64,000 bases of DNA, from positions 496,001 to 560,000 of the forward strand of contig NZ_JACHYC010000006.1 in the NCBI RefSeq assembly GCF_014192575.1, in the 5' to 3' direction. Position numbers and translations under genes: made by a program. This stretch comes from Variovorax sp. Sphag1AA (lineage in GTDB: Bacteria; Pseudomonadota; Gammaproteobacteria; Burkholderiales; Burkholderiaceae_C). Below the pieces are notes generated by a model that worked only from the letters and a program-made list of their open reading frames with translations, ran no database searches and had not been told where the DNA came from. Below, one piece after another: positions 48,886 through 58,327 of the stretch; position 1 is the stretch's first letter, and each line of letters begins with the position of its first letter.

Positions 48886-48899
48886 TTCTGCATGCAAAA
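48886..48899. promoter_or_regulatory. Candidate LacI-family-type operator upstream of the glycogen operon
   Basis: TTCTGCATGCAAAA contains the perfect palindrome TGCATGCA (48889-48896) with T/A arms. It lies about 30 bases upstream of the alpha-glucosidase start, inside the divergent region shared with leuS. Its shape resembles operators of LacI/GalR-type sugar regulators, but no such regulator is in the window. Confidence 0.3.
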
Positions 48900-49049
48900 A
48901 GCTGGCCCTCCGGGCTCGCGCACCACTTGGGTGCCTGGGATGGTTGCCCCTCTGAGTAGAGGAGCCCGAGCAGTACGACGGGGACGGGGCGGGGGGTGAT
49001 AATCACGATCCCCCGGCCGCCTGGCGCCGGGGCTCGTTGCGAAGCCCGA

Positions 49050-51689
49050 ATGAACCCCAGCTACAAACCCGCCGACGTCGAGTCCGCCGCCCAGGCTTAT
49101 TGGACGGCCGCAGACGCCTATCGCGTGACCGAGGACACGCGCAAGAAGAAGTACTACGCCTGCTCGATGCTGCCGTACCCCAGCGGCAAGCTGCACATGG
49201 GCCACGTGCGCAACTACACGATCAACGACATGCTCACGCGCTACCTGCGCATGAGCGGCTACAACGTCCTGATGCCCATGGGCTGGGACGCCTTCGGGTT
49301 GCCGGCCGAGAACGCAGCGCTCAAGAACGGCGTGCCGCCGGCTGCGTGGACCTACGACAACATCAGCTACATGAAGGGCCAGCTCCAGGCGATGGGCCTG
49401 GCCATCGACTGGAGCCGCGAGATCGCGACCTGCGACCCGAGCTACTACAAGTGGAACCAGTGGCTGTTCCTCAAGATGCTCGAGAAGGGCATCGCCTACC
49501 GCAAGACGCAGGTCGTCAACTGGGACCCGGTCGACCAGACCGTGCTCGCCAACGAGCAGGTGATCGACGGCAAGGGCTGGCGCACCGGCGCACCGGTGGA
49601 ACGTCGCGAGATCCCCGGCTACTACCTGAAGATCAGCGACTACGCCGAGGAACTCCTCGACCACACCCAGCACAAGCTGCCGGGCTGGCCCGAGCGCGTG
49701 AAGCTGATGCAGGAAAACTGGATCGGCAAGAGCGAAGGGGTTCGCTTCGCTTTCAAGCACAACATCAAGGACGACAAGGGCGAGCTGATCCAGGGCGGCC
49801 GCATGTACGTCTTCACGACGCGCGCCGACACGATCATGGGCGTGACCTTCTGCGCCGTGGCGCCGGAGCACCCGCTCGCGCTGCACGCCGCGAAGTCCGA
49901 CGCCAAGGTCGCGGCCTTCATCGAGGAGTGCAAGAGCGGCGGTACCACCGAAGCCGAACTCGCCACGCAGGAAAAGAAGGGCGTACGCACCAGCCTCACG
50001 GTGACGCATCCGATCACCGAGGAGCAGGTGCCGGTCTGGGTCGGCAACTACGTGCTCATGAGCTACGGCGACGGCGCGGTGATGGGCGTTCCGGCGCACG
50101 ACGAGCGCGACTTCGCCTTCGCGAACAAATACGGCATCGAGATCATCCAGGTGGTGCTTGTCGATGACGAGCCGCATTTCAACTACCACCGCTGGCAGGA
50201 CTGGTACGCCGACAAGGAGCGCGGCGTCACCATCAATTCCGACAACTTCAGCGGCATGTCGTACACGGAGGCGGTCAAGGCTGTGGCTCATGCGCTCGAG
50301 GTGAAGGGCCTCGGCGAGATGAAGACGACCTGGCGCCTGCGCGACTGGGGCGTCAGCCGCCAGCGCTACTGGGGCACCCCGATCCCGATCATTCACTGCG
50401 AGCAGCACGGCGCCGTTCCGGTGCCCGAGAAGGACCTGCCGGTGGTGCTGCCCACGGATTGCGTGCCCGACGGGTCCGGCAACCCGCTGCACAAGCACGA
50501 AGGCTTCCACGCCGGCGTCGTCTGCCCGGTGTGCGGCAAGCCCGCCCGCCGCGAGACCGACACGATGGACACCTTCGTGGACAGCTCGTGGTACTTCATG
50601 CGCTATTGCGACCCGAAGAACGACGATGCGATGGTCGCGGGCGGCGCCGACTACTGGATGCCGATGGACCAGTACATCGGCGGCATCGAGCACGCGATCC
50701 TGCACTTGCTCTATGCGCGCTTCTGGACCAAGGTGATGCGTGACCTCGGCCTGCTGAAGTGCGACGAGCCCTTCAGCAAGCTGCTCACGCAGGGCATGGT
50801 GCTCAACCACATCTTCTATACGCGCAACGAGAAGGGCGGCAAGGACTACCACCCGCCATCAGAAGTCACGCAGGTGCTCGACGCCCAGGGCCGCATCACT
50901 GGCGGAACGCTGGCTGACGGTACCAAGGTCGAGTACGGCGGCGTGGGCAAGATGGGCAAGAGCGAGCGCAACGGCGTCGACCCGCAGGACCTGATCGAGA
51001 AGTACGGCGCGGACACCGCCCGGCTCTACACCATGTTCACCGCACCGCCCGAAGCGACGCTCGAGTGGAACGACGCCGCGGTCGAGGGCAGCTACCGCTT
51101 CCTGCGCCGGGTCTGGAACTTCGGCGTGGCGCTCGACGGCGCCGGCGCCAACAAGGCGATCGAGGGCAAGCCGGCCTTCGGCAAGGACGCGAAGGCCCTG
51201 CGCCACGAAGTGCACACCGTGCTGCGCCAGATCGACTACGACTACCAGCGCATGCAATACAACACGGTGGTGTCGGGCGCGATGAAGCTGCTCAATGCGC
51301 TGGAGGGCTTCAAGCCCGCCCAGCCGGACGCCGGTGACCGCGCTGCAGTTCGGGAAGCGATGGGCATCTTGCTGCGCTGCCTCTACCCGGCAACGCCGCA
51401 CATCGCGCACCAGCTCTGGCACCAGCTCGGCTACGACAAGGAGATCGGCGAGCTGCTCGATGCACCGTGGCCGGTTGTCGACGTCAGCGCGCTGGAGCAG
51501 GACGAGATCGAACTGATGCTGCAGATCAACGGCAAGCTGCGTGGTTCGCTGCACGTGCCGGCGACCGCCTCGAAGCAGGAGATCGAAAAGATCGCGCTCG
51601 CCAGCGAAGCATTCGTCAAGCACGCCGAAGGCGCGACGGCCAAGCGCGTCATCGTGGTGCCGGGACGGCTGGTCAACGTGGTGGTCTGA
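49050..51689 (+). CDS. leuS: Leucyl-tRNA synthetase
   Basis: Charges tRNA-Leu. The 879-residue class I enzyme starts MNPSYKPADVESAAQAYW and shows the HIGH-type motif KLHMGHVRNYTIND, the large CP1 editing domain (TTRADTIMGVTFCAVAPEHPLA; YGDGAVMGVPAHDERDF), a zinc-ribbon region (VCPVCGKPARRETDTMDTF), and the KMSKS loop GKMGKSERNGVDP, here KMGKS. The anticodon-binding and C-terminal domains follow. lptE starts 5 bases after the stop, so leuS-lptE-holA form one operon as in other proteobacteria. Confidence 0.97.
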   Translation: MNPSYKPADVESAAQAYWTAADAYRVTEDTRKKKYYACSMLPYPSGKLHMGHVRNYTINDMLTRYLRMSGYNVLMPMGWDAFGLPAENAALKNGVPPAAWTYDNISYMKGQLQAMGLAIDWSREIATCDPSYYKWNQWLFLKMLEKGIAYRKTQVVNWDPVDQTVLANEQVIDGKGWRTGAPVERREIPGYYLKISDYAEELLDHTQHKLPGWPERVKLMQENWIGKSEGVRFAFKHNIKDDKGELIQGGRMYVFTTRADTIMGVTFCAVAPEHPLALHAAKSDAKVAAFIEECKSGGTTEAELATQEKKGVRTSLTVTHPITEEQVPVWVGNYVLMSYGDGAVMGVPAHDERDFAFANKYGIEIIQVVLVDDEPHFNYHRWQDWYADKERGVTINSDNFSGMSYTEAVKAVAHALEVKGLGEMKTTWRLRDWGVSRQRYWGTPIPIIHCEQHGAVPVPEKDLPVVLPTDCVPDGSGNPLHKHEGFHAGVVCPVCGKPARRETDTMDTFVDSSWYFMRYCDPKNDDAMVAGGADYWMPMDQYIGGIEHAILHLLYARFWTKVMRDLGLLKCDEPFSKLLTQGMVLNHIFYTRNEKGGKDYHPPSEVTQVLDAQGRITGGTLADGTKVEYGGVGKMGKSERNGVDPQDLIEKYGADTARLYTMFTAPPEATLEWNDAAVEGSYRFLRRVWNFGVALDGAGANKAIEGKPAFGKDAKALRHEVHTVLRQIDYDYQRMQYNTVVSGAMKLLNALEGFKPAQPDAGDRAAVREAMGILLRCLYPATPHIAHQLWHQLGYDKEIGELLDAPWPVVDVSALEQDEIELMLQINGKLRGSLHVPATASKQEIEKIALASEAFVKHAEGATAKRVIVVPGRLVNVVV

Positions 51690-51694
51690 AGGCG

Positions 51695-52204
51695 ATGGTG
51701 CTGAACCAGCTTCGGTCGCGCCGCGGCCTTCTGATCGGCTTGTCCGGCGCGCTCGTGCTGGCAGGCTGCGGCTTCCAGTTGCGCAAGGCGCCTGAATTCC
51801 AGTTCAAGACCATCGCGGTCCCGGCCACGTCGTCGTTCGCGAACCAGGTGAAGCGCAATCTGCGGGCCACCGGAACGGTCCAGGTGTTGCCAGCCGAACA
51901 AGTGAAGGACGCCGAGGCGGTGCTCGAGATCCTCGCCGAGAACCGTGAAAGCGTGGTGATCTCGACCAACGCCGCCGGACAGGTGCGCGAACTCCAGTTG
52001 CGGCTGACCATCCGCTTCCGGGTTCGTGGCCAGGATGGCAAGGAATTGCTGGCGCCGACCGAGATCAGCCAGTCGCGCGACATCACCTACAACGAAACAG
52101 CCGCCCTCGCGAAGGAAGGCGAAACGGCGCTGCTGTATCGCGACATGGAATCCGACATCGCGCAGCAGATCCTTCGTCGCCTTGCCGCGGCGAAGGCCGC
52201 CTGA
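51695..52204 (+). CDS. lptE: LPS-assembly lipoprotein LptE
   Basis: The outer-membrane lipoprotein that plugs the LptD barrel and helps insert lipopolysaccharide. The 169-residue protein has a signal peptide with lipobox LAGC (Cys25) and the family beginning CGFQLRKAPEFQFKTIAV, and a periplasmic alpha/beta domain (VLEILAENRESVVISTNAAGQVRELQLRLTIRFRV, SRDITYNETAALAKEGE). Position between leuS and holA is the conserved location of lptE (rlpB). The ATG at 51695 lies 5 bases after leuS. Confidence 0.94.
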   Translation: MVLNQLRSRRGLLIGLSGALVLAGCGFQLRKAPEFQFKTIAVPATSSFANQVKRNLRATGTVQVLPAEQVKDAEAVLEILAENRESVVISTNAAGQVRELQLRLTIRFRVRGQDGKELLAPTEISQSRDITYNETAALAKEGETALLYRDMESDIAQQILRRLAAAKAA

Positions 52205-52212
52205 GCCGCTCC

Positions 52213-53256
52213 ATGCAACTGGCGTCCGCGCAGCTTGCCGCGCACCTCGCCAAGCGGGTGGCGCCGCTCTACGTCATCCACGGCGACGAAGCGCTGCTGG
52301 CGCAGGAGGCGGCCGATGCGATCCGTGTTGCGGCGCGGGCGCAGGGCTATACCGAGCGCAGCGCCTACACCGTGGCTGGCGCGCATTTCGACTGGAGCGC
52401 GGTGCTCGCGGCAGGCGGATCGCTGAGCCTCTTCGCAGATCGGCAGATCGTCGAGATCCGCATCCCGTCCGGCAAGCCGGGCAAGGACGGCAGCGCGGCG
52501 CTCCAGCAGATCGCCGAAGCCGCCCAGGGCAACGACAGCACGCTCACGATGGTGATGCTGCCGCGCCTGGACAAGGCCACCCGCACCGGCGCGTGGTTCG
52601 GCGCGCTCGAAGGCAATGGCGTCAGCATCCAGGTCGACACGATCGAACGCGCCGCCTTGCCGCAATGGATCGCGCAGCGTCTCGCCCAGCAAGGCCAGCG
52701 CGTGAAGCCCGGCGAAGAAGGCCAGAGAACGCTGCAGTTCTTCGCTGATCGGGTCGAAGGCAACCTGCTCGCGGCGCACCAGGAAATCCAGAAGCTCGCG
52801 CTGCTGCATCCCGAAGGCGAACTGAGCTGGGAGCAGGTCGAGGGCGCGGTCAACAACGTGGCGCGTTATGACGTCTTCAAGCTCTCGGAGGCCGTGCTGG
52901 CAGGCAACCCGCAGCGCGTCTCCCGCATGCTCGAGGGCTTGCAGGCCGAGGGCGAGGCCGAGGTGCTCGTGCACTACACCATCGCCGAGGACATCCGCGC
53001 CCTGAAACGCGTCAAGGACGCCATGGCCGCCGGCAGGCCACTGCCGATGGCGCTGCGGGAGAACCGCATCTGGGGGCCCCGCGAGCGGGCTTTCGAGCGC
53101 GTGCTTCCCCGGTTGGACGATCGCGCGCTGGCTCGCCTGCTGCGCTCGGCGCACGTGGTCGACGGCATCGTGAAGGGCCTGAAGCAGCCCGACTGGCCGG
53201 CCGACAACTGGCAGGCGCTGCAGCGGCTGGCGCTGATGCTGTGCAGGAACTGTTAG
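52213..53256 (+). CDS. holA: DNA polymerase III subunit delta
   Basis: The clamp-loader delta subunit that opens the beta clamp. The 347-residue protein has PLYVIHGDEALLAQEAADAIR, LFADRQIVEIRIPSGKPGKDG, GNLLAAHQEIQKLALLHPEGELSWEQVEGAVNNVARYDVFKLSEAVL, and a C-terminal domain with RLLRSAHVVDGIVKG, all typical of HolA. It starts 8 bases after lptE. Copy D of the dispersed repeat begins 3 bases after its TAG stop. Confidence 0.95.
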   Translation: MQLASAQLAAHLAKRVAPLYVIHGDEALLAQEAADAIRVAARAQGYTERSAYTVAGAHFDWSAVLAAGGSLSLFADRQIVEIRIPSGKPGKDGSAALQQIAEAAQGNDSTLTMVMLPRLDKATRTGAWFGALEGNGVSIQVDTIERAALPQWIAQRLAQQGQRVKPGEEGQRTLQFFADRVEGNLLAAHQEIQKLALLHPEGELSWEQVEGAVNNVARYDVFKLSEAVLAGNPQRVSRMLEGLQAEGEAEVLVHYTIAEDIRALKRVKDAMAAGRPLPMALRENRIWGPRERAFERVLPRLDDRALARLLRSAHVVDGIVKGLKQPDWPADNWQALQRLALMLCRNC

Positions 53257-53259
53257 CCC

Positions 53260-53352
53260 ACCCCCAGGCTCGCGCACTTCGTGTCGCTCTCCACCCCCTT
53301 GCAGGGGGCAATCCCAGCAGCCCGGCCGAGCCGGTTCTGCGGGATTTCTGGG
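53260..53352 (+). repeat. Dispersed stop-codon-adjacent repeat, copy D
   Basis: ACCCCCAGGCTCGCGCACTT begins 3 bases after the holA TAG; the boundary TAGCCCACCCCCAG is identical to that of copy B. Hairpin 1 is CCCCCTTGCAGGGGG, hairpin 2 CCGGCCGAGCCGG. It separates the leuS-lptE-holA operon from proA. Confidence 0.85.
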
Positions 53353-53395
53353 TTTGGCTGCGCCGGATTTGGGGGGCGGGTGACAATTGAGGGCT

Positions 53396-54682
53396 ATGAA
53401 CATGTTCAACGTTTCCGAGTACATGCAGACGCTGGGTCTGCAGGCCAAGACGGCGTCGGCCCTGATGGCCCGTGCGGATGCGGCCTCCAAGAACAAGGCG
53501 CTGAAGGCGCTCGCACGGCGCCTGCGCGAGGCGGGCAGCGGCCTGGCCGATGCCAATGCCCAGGATCTGGCCCGCGCCACCGCGGCGGGGCTGTCGGCGC
53601 CGATGGTGGATCGGCTCAAGCTCACGCCGAAGGTCATCGAAACCGTGGCCCTGGGCTGCGAGCAGCTCGCGGCGATGCCGGATGTCATCGGCGAAGTCAT
53701 CGGTATGAAGCAGCAGCCGAGCGGCATCCGGGTCGGCCAGATGCGGGTGCCGATCGGGGTGTTCGGCATGATCTACGAGAGCCGGCCCAACGTGACGATC
53801 GAGGCAGCGAGCCTCGCGATCAAGAGCGGCAATGCGGCCATCCTGCGCGGCGGCTCGGAGGCCATCGAATCGAACAAGGCGCTTGCCCAGCTGGTGGCCG
53901 ACGCGCTCTCTGAAGCAGGGCTGCCTGCAGCGGCGGTCCAGCTCGTGCAGACGACCGATCGCGAGGCGGTGGGCCAGCTCATCGCGATGCCCGCCTTCGT
54001 CGACGTCATCATTCCGCGCGGCGGCAAGGGGCTGATCGAGCGCATCAGCCGCGAGGCCAAGGTGCCGGTCATCAAGCACCTGGATGGCAACTGCCACGTC
54101 TACGTGGACGACACGGCCGAGCTCGACATGGCACTGCGCATCGTCGACAACGCCAAGACCCAGAAGTACAGCCCCTGCAATGCCGCCGAAGGCCTGCTGG
54201 TGGCGTCGTCGATCGCCGAGAGCTTCCTGCCCGAGATCGGCGCAATCTTCGCGGCCAAGGGTGTGGAAATGCGTTGCGACGCCGAGGCAGGCCGCATCCT
54301 GCGTGAAGGCCTGCGCAGCAGCGGCAAGGTGGTGGATGCGGTCGAATCGGACTGGTCGGAGGAATACCTGGCCGCCGTCATCAGCATCAAGGTGGTCGAG
54401 GGCGTGGACGAGGCGATTGCGCACATCAACCACTATTCGAGCCATCACACCGACGCGATCGTCACGCGCGACCACATGAACGCCCAGCGCTTCCTGCGCG
54501 AAGTGGATTCGGCGAGCGTGATGGTCAACGCGAGCACGCGTTTCGCCGATGGATTCGAGTTCGGGCTCGGCGCCGAAATCGGCATCAGCACCGACAAGTT
54601 CCATGCACGCGGACCGGTGGGGATCGAAGGGCTGACGTCGCTGAAGTACGTCGTTCTGGGTCAGGGCGAAGTCAGGACCTGA
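53396..54682 (+). CDS. proA: Gamma-glutamyl phosphate reductase
   Basis: The second enzyme of proline synthesis, reducing glutamyl-5-phosphate to the semialdehyde. The 428-residue protein has the ALDH-like fold with PIGVFGMIYESRPNVTIEAASLAIKSGNAAILRGGSEAI, IIPRGGKGLIERIS, HLDGNCHVYVDDTAELDMA, the catalytic cysteine in KTQKYSPCNAAEGLLV, and FADGFEFGLGAEIGISTDKFHARGPVG. The ATG at 53396 gives MNMFNVSEYMQ; GACAAT lies 8 bases before it and no good Shine-Dalgarno is present. proB is not adjacent. Confidence 0.96.
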   Translation: MNMFNVSEYMQTLGLQAKTASALMARADAASKNKALKALARRLREAGSGLADANAQDLARATAAGLSAPMVDRLKLTPKVIETVALGCEQLAAMPDVIGEVIGMKQQPSGIRVGQMRVPIGVFGMIYESRPNVTIEAASLAIKSGNAAILRGGSEAIESNKALAQLVADALSEAGLPAAAVQLVQTTDREAVGQLIAMPAFVDVIIPRGGKGLIERISREAKVPVIKHLDGNCHVYVDDTAELDMALRIVDNAKTQKYSPCNAAEGLLVASSIAESFLPEIGAIFAAKGVEMRCDAEAGRILREGLRSSGKVVDAVESDWSEEYLAAVISIKVVEGVDEAIAHINHYSSHHTDAIVTRDHMNAQRFLREVDSASVMVNASTRFADGFEFGLGAEIGISTDKFHARGPVGIEGLTSLKYVVLGQGEVRT

Positions 54683-54714
54683 ACGTGCAGGGGTTCAGGC
54701 CCCTACCACGTCTT

Positions 54715-54732
54715 CTCCGGCGCACGCCGGAG
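54715..54732 (+). terminator. Hairpin after proA
   Basis: CTCCGGCG (54715-54722) and CGCCGGAG (54725-54732) form a perfect 8-bp stem with a 2-base loop, followed by CGCAGTGTTTCC. It begins 33 bases after the proA stop. The T-run is poor. Confidence 0.5.
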
Positions 54733-54849
54733 CGCAGTGTTTCCATTTGAAGAACAAAACTGCGTCTACAGTGCCTTGTCATCAGGGGCGGTACCCCAAA
54801 ATCTACAATTCCGCCCTAGCACACGCCACAAATCGAAGAAGGCCGCCGC

Positions 54850-56145
54850 ATGGTCCCGCATCTCGTCACCGCCCTCACCGGCCCGATCAATGAGCTCGAG
54901 CAGCGAGTGCTCGACTCCACGCCGGCCATCGAGCGCTGGTTCCGGCTCGAGTGGATGGAGCACACGCCGCCGTTCTACAGCTCGGCGGACATCCGGAATG
55001 CGGGCTTCAAGCTGGCGCCGGTCGACACCAACCTGTATCCGCGCGGCTGGAACCATCTGACGCACGAGATGCTGCCTCTGGCGGTGCAGGCCGCCCAGGC
55101 CGCGATCGAGAAGATCTGCCCCGAGGCCCGCAACCTGCTGGTGATCCCCGAGAACCACTCGCGCAACACCTTCTACCTGGCCAATGTCGCGCAGCTGGTG
55201 CGCATCTTCCATATGGCCGGATTGAACGTGCGGGTCGGCTCGATCGACCCGGCGATCAAGTCGCCCAAGAAGATCGAGCTGCCCAACGGCGAAACGGTGT
55301 GCCTGGAGCCGGTGGTGCGCAGCAAGCGCCGCCTGGGGCTCAAGCATTTCGACCCGTGCACCATCCTGCTCAACACGGACCTCTCGGCCGGCGTGCCCGG
55401 CATCCTGGAGGAGTTGTACGAGCAGTACCTCCTCCCGCCGCTGCACGCGGGCTGGCCGATGCGGCGCAAGAGCAATCACCTGCACAGCTACGAAGAGGTG
55501 TCCAAGCGCTTCGGCAAGCTGCTGGGCATCGACCCGTGGCTCATCAACCCCATGTATGCCAAGGTGGGAGAGGTCAACTTCGCCAACGGTGACGGCGTCG
55601 ACGTGCTCACCAGCCATGCGGATGCGCTGCTGACCAAGATCCGCCGCAAGTACAAGGAATACGGCATCAACGAGAAGCCGTTCGTGGTCGTCAAGTCCGA
55701 CAACGGCCGCAGCGAGATGGGTGTGGTCACCGTGCGCGATGCCAAGGAAATCGAGGCGCTGGCCCGTAAGCTGAAGCCGCGCGCCGGAGCCGCCAAGGTC
55801 CCTGCCGAGCGGCGCGAGCTGATCGTGCAGGAGGGCGTGCTCACCAAGGAGCGGGTGCACGACGGCGTTGCCGAGCCGGTGGTCTACATGATGGACCGCT
55901 ACGTGGTGGGCGGTTTCTATCGGGTGCATGCCGACCGCAACCCGGACGAGGATCTCAAGATTCCCGGCGCGAGCTTCGTGCCGCTGGCTTTTTCCGAGAG
56001 TGCACATCTGCCTCAGCCGGGCGCCAAGCCGGGCGCGAGCGCCCCGAACCGCTTCTACATGTATGGCGTCATCGGCCGGCTCGCCATGGTGGCTGCCAGC
56101 TACGAGCTCGAGGCGACCAACCCCGACGCCGAAATCTACGAATGA
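54850..56145 (+). CDS. gshA: Glutamate--cysteine ligase (betaproteobacterial/Acidithiobacillus type)
   Basis: Makes gamma-glutamylcysteine, the first step of glutathione synthesis. The 431-residue protein belongs to the GshA type of betaproteobacteria, unrelated in sequence to E. coli GshA. Recognisable segments are LDSTPAIERWFRLEWMEHTPPFYSS, VDTNLYPRGWNHL, IPENHSRNTFYLANVAQL, VVRSKRRLGLKHFDPCTILLNTDLS, KSDNGRSEMGVVTV and VYMMDRYVVGGFYRVHADRN, with an ATP-grasp-like C-terminal half. A TACAAT hexamer lies 40 bases upstream of the ATG. gshB, the second step, lies about 4.3 kb further on the same strand. Confidence 0.94.
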   Translation: MVPHLVTALTGPINELEQRVLDSTPAIERWFRLEWMEHTPPFYSSADIRNAGFKLAPVDTNLYPRGWNHLTHEMLPLAVQAAQAAIEKICPEARNLLVIPENHSRNTFYLANVAQLVRIFHMAGLNVRVGSIDPAIKSPKKIELPNGETVCLEPVVRSKRRLGLKHFDPCTILLNTDLSAGVPGILEELYEQYLLPPLHAGWPMRRKSNHLHSYEEVSKRFGKLLGIDPWLINPMYAKVGEVNFANGDGVDVLTSHADALLTKIRRKYKEYGINEKPFVVVKSDNGRSEMGVVTVRDAKEIEALARKLKPRAGAAKVPAERRELIVQEGVLTKERVHDGVAEPVVYMMDRYVVGGFYRVHADRNPDEDLKIPGASFVPLAFSESAHLPQPGAKPGASAPNRFYMYGVIGRLAMVAASYELEATNPDAEIYE

Positions 56146-56297
56146 TTGGCTCCGCCATCTTGCGAGCCGTGCCGGCGGCGGCAAAATAGCGACCCCATAC
56201 CAACGCAAACCAACCAGGGCGGAGGCGATGCGGCGGCCGCGAGGCTGGCGACGCGCCGGAACGTGCTGCACGTTCCAGGGCCCTTTGCATCGTCCCC

Positions 56298-58166
56298 GTG
56301 TCCGCCCCTAAATCCCTCTCCCCTGCGTTGATCCTCGCGGCGATCGGCGTCGTCTACGGCGACATCGGCACCAGCGTCCTGTATGCGGTCAAGGAAGTCT
56401 TCGGGCACGGGCATGTGCCTTTCACGATCGAGAACGTCTACGGCATCCTGTCGATGTTCTTCTGGACGCTCACGATCATCGTCTCGATCAAGTACGTGGT
56501 GCTGGTGCTCCGGGCGGACAACGCGGGCGAGGGCGGCCTGGTCGCCATGCTCGCGCTGGCTTCGCAGGCCGTGATCGACAAGCCGCGTCTGCGCCACGTG
56601 CTGCTGGTGGTCGGCGTCTTCGGCACCTCGCTCTTCTATGGCGACGGCGTCATCACGCCGGCGATCTCGGTGCTGTCGGCGGTCGAGGGTCTGGAGGTGG
56701 TCTCGCCGCAGTTCATGCACTACGTGATTCCGATCACGCTCGTCGTGCTGTTCTGTCTCTTCGCTCTCCAGAAGCACGGCACCGCGGGCATCGGCCGCTT
56801 CTTCGGTCCGATCACGCTGACGTGGTTCATCGTGATCGCGCTGCTCGGTATCTCGCAGATCGTGAGGCATCCCGAGATCCTGAAGGCGGTCAGCCCCTTC
56901 TACGCGCTGCGGTTCATCTGGCTCAATCCTGGCACCAGCTTCATCATCCTGGGCGCCACCGTACTGTGCGTGACCGGCGCCGAGGCGCTCTACGCCGACC
57001 TCGGCCATTTCGGCAAGCGCCCGATCCGCGTCGCATGGTTCTCGGTCGTGATGCCCGCGCTGACGCTCAACTACTTCGGGCAGGGCGCGCTGCTGCTCGA
57101 GAACCCCGAAGCAGTGAAGAACCCCTTCTTCATGATGGCGCCCGACTGGGCGCTGCTGCCGCTGGTGTTCCTCGCCACGGCAGCGACGGTGATCGCGTCG
57201 CAGGCCCTTATCACCGGCGCCTTCAGCGTGACCCGGCAAGTGATCCAGCTTGGCTATCTCCCGCGCCTGAACATCGAGCACACCAGCGTGCGCACGGCCG
57301 GCCAGATCTACATACCTTTCGTGAACTGGGGCCTGTTCGTCGCCATCGTGCTTGCCGTGGTGATGTTCCGCTCGTCGAGCAACCTGGCCGCGGCCTACGG
57401 CATCGCGGTGACCACCGACATGCTGATCACGACGGTGCTGACCTTCTTCGTGATCCGCTATGCATGGAAGTACCCGCTGGCGCTGTGCATCGCCGCGACC
57501 GGTGCGTTCTTCGTGGTCGACTTCATGTTCTTCGCATCGAACCTGCTGAAGCTGTTTGAAGGCGGCTGGTTCCCGCTGCTGATCGGCGGTTCCGTCTTCC
57601 TGCTCATGCTGACCTGGAAAGAGGGACGGCGCCTCATGGGCGAGGCGCAACTGGCCGAGGCCATCGACCTGCGCAGCTTCCTCGATTCCGTCTTCGTCAA
57701 TCCGCCCGCGCGCGTCGACGGCACCGCGGTCTTCATGACGGCGGAGCCGGGCGTCGTGCCGAACGCGCTGCTGCACAACCTCAAGCACAACAAGGTGATG
57801 CACGACCAGAACCTGTTCGTCACCGTGCGCAACCACGAGGTGCCCTGGATTCCCATGGACAAGCGCATCGAAATGGAGCCGCTGGGCCACCACTGCTGGC
57901 AGGTGGTGGTGCACTACGGCTTCAAGAATGACGTCGACATCCCCCGCGCGCTCGAGCACGCACGCCTGCGCGGCTGCCAGCTCGAGACGATGACCACGAG
58001 CTACTTCCTTTCTCGCGATGTCGTGATCCCGACGCTCGGTAGCGGCATGGCGCCCTGGCGCGAGAAGCTCTTCGCGCAAATGCACCACAGCGCGAGCGGC
58101 GCGGCGGACTTTCTGGGCTTGCCCAACAACGCCGTGGTGGAGCTGGGCTCGAAGATCGAGATCTGA
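56298..58166 (+). CDS. kup: Low-affinity potassium transport protein Kup
   Basis: A proton-coupled K+ importer with 12 membrane helices. The 622-residue protein starts SPALILAAIGVVYGDIGTSVLYAVKEVFG, the Kup/HAK/KT hallmark (usually GDIGTSPLY; here the proline is valine). Further motifs are GEGGLVAMLALA, DGVITPAISVLSAVEGL, GAEALYADLGHFGKRPIRVAWF and a cytoplasmic C-terminal domain of about 180 residues ending LGLPNNAVVELGSKIEI. The start is GTG at 56298, which gives the standard short N-terminus; no better ATG exists. A 152-base gap separates it from gshA. Confidence 0.95.
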   Translation: MSAPKSLSPALILAAIGVVYGDIGTSVLYAVKEVFGHGHVPFTIENVYGILSMFFWTLTIIVSIKYVVLVLRADNAGEGGLVAMLALASQAVIDKPRLRHVLLVVGVFGTSLFYGDGVITPAISVLSAVEGLEVVSPQFMHYVIPITLVVLFCLFALQKHGTAGIGRFFGPITLTWFIVIALLGISQIVRHPEILKAVSPFYALRFIWLNPGTSFIILGATVLCVTGAEALYADLGHFGKRPIRVAWFSVVMPALTLNYFGQGALLLENPEAVKNPFFMMAPDWALLPLVFLATAATVIASQALITGAFSVTRQVIQLGYLPRLNIEHTSVRTAGQIYIPFVNWGLFVAIVLAVVMFRSSSNLAAAYGIAVTTDMLITTVLTFFVIRYAWKYPLALCIAATGAFFVVDFMFFASNLLKLFEGGWFPLLIGGSVFLLMLTWKEGRRLMGEAQLAEAIDLRSFLDSVFVNPPARVDGTAVFMTAEPGVVPNALLHNLKHNKVMHDQNLFVTVRNHEVPWIPMDKRIEMEPLGHHCWQVVVHYGFKNDVDIPRALEHARLRGCQLETMTTSYFLSRDVVIPTLGSGMAPWREKLFAQMHHSASGAADFLGLPNNAVVELGSKIEI

Positions 58167-58177
58167 CGCTGGGCTCC

Positions 58178-58221
58178 CGGCCGCCATGACTGTCAAAAGG
58201 GTTTGACAGTCATGGCGGCCG
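58178..58221. terminator. Perfect 20-bp hairpin after kup
   Basis: A 44-base palindrome: 20 bases at 58178-58197 pair perfectly with 58202-58221 across the 4-base loop AGGG. It begins 11 bases after the kup stop. No T-run follows on either strand, so it may be a bidirectional or Rho-assisted terminator, or an mRNA 3'-end stabiliser. Confidence 0.6.
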
Positions 58222-58327
58222 TTCACATTGCGTCGGCCGCCGGCAACGAACTTCACGAAAGAAGTACCGGATCGTCTGGCTCCAGATGTATCTTCATGTG
58301 ACAACATGAAGGCGTCAGGGAGAAGCA

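Noticed and set aside
47406..50852. A minus-strand open frame of more than 1100 codons
   Set aside because: It lies across the alpha-glucosidase gene in another frame and the complement of leuS, both with full family motifs. Its translation is low-complexity and matches nothing; it reflects high third-position GC.
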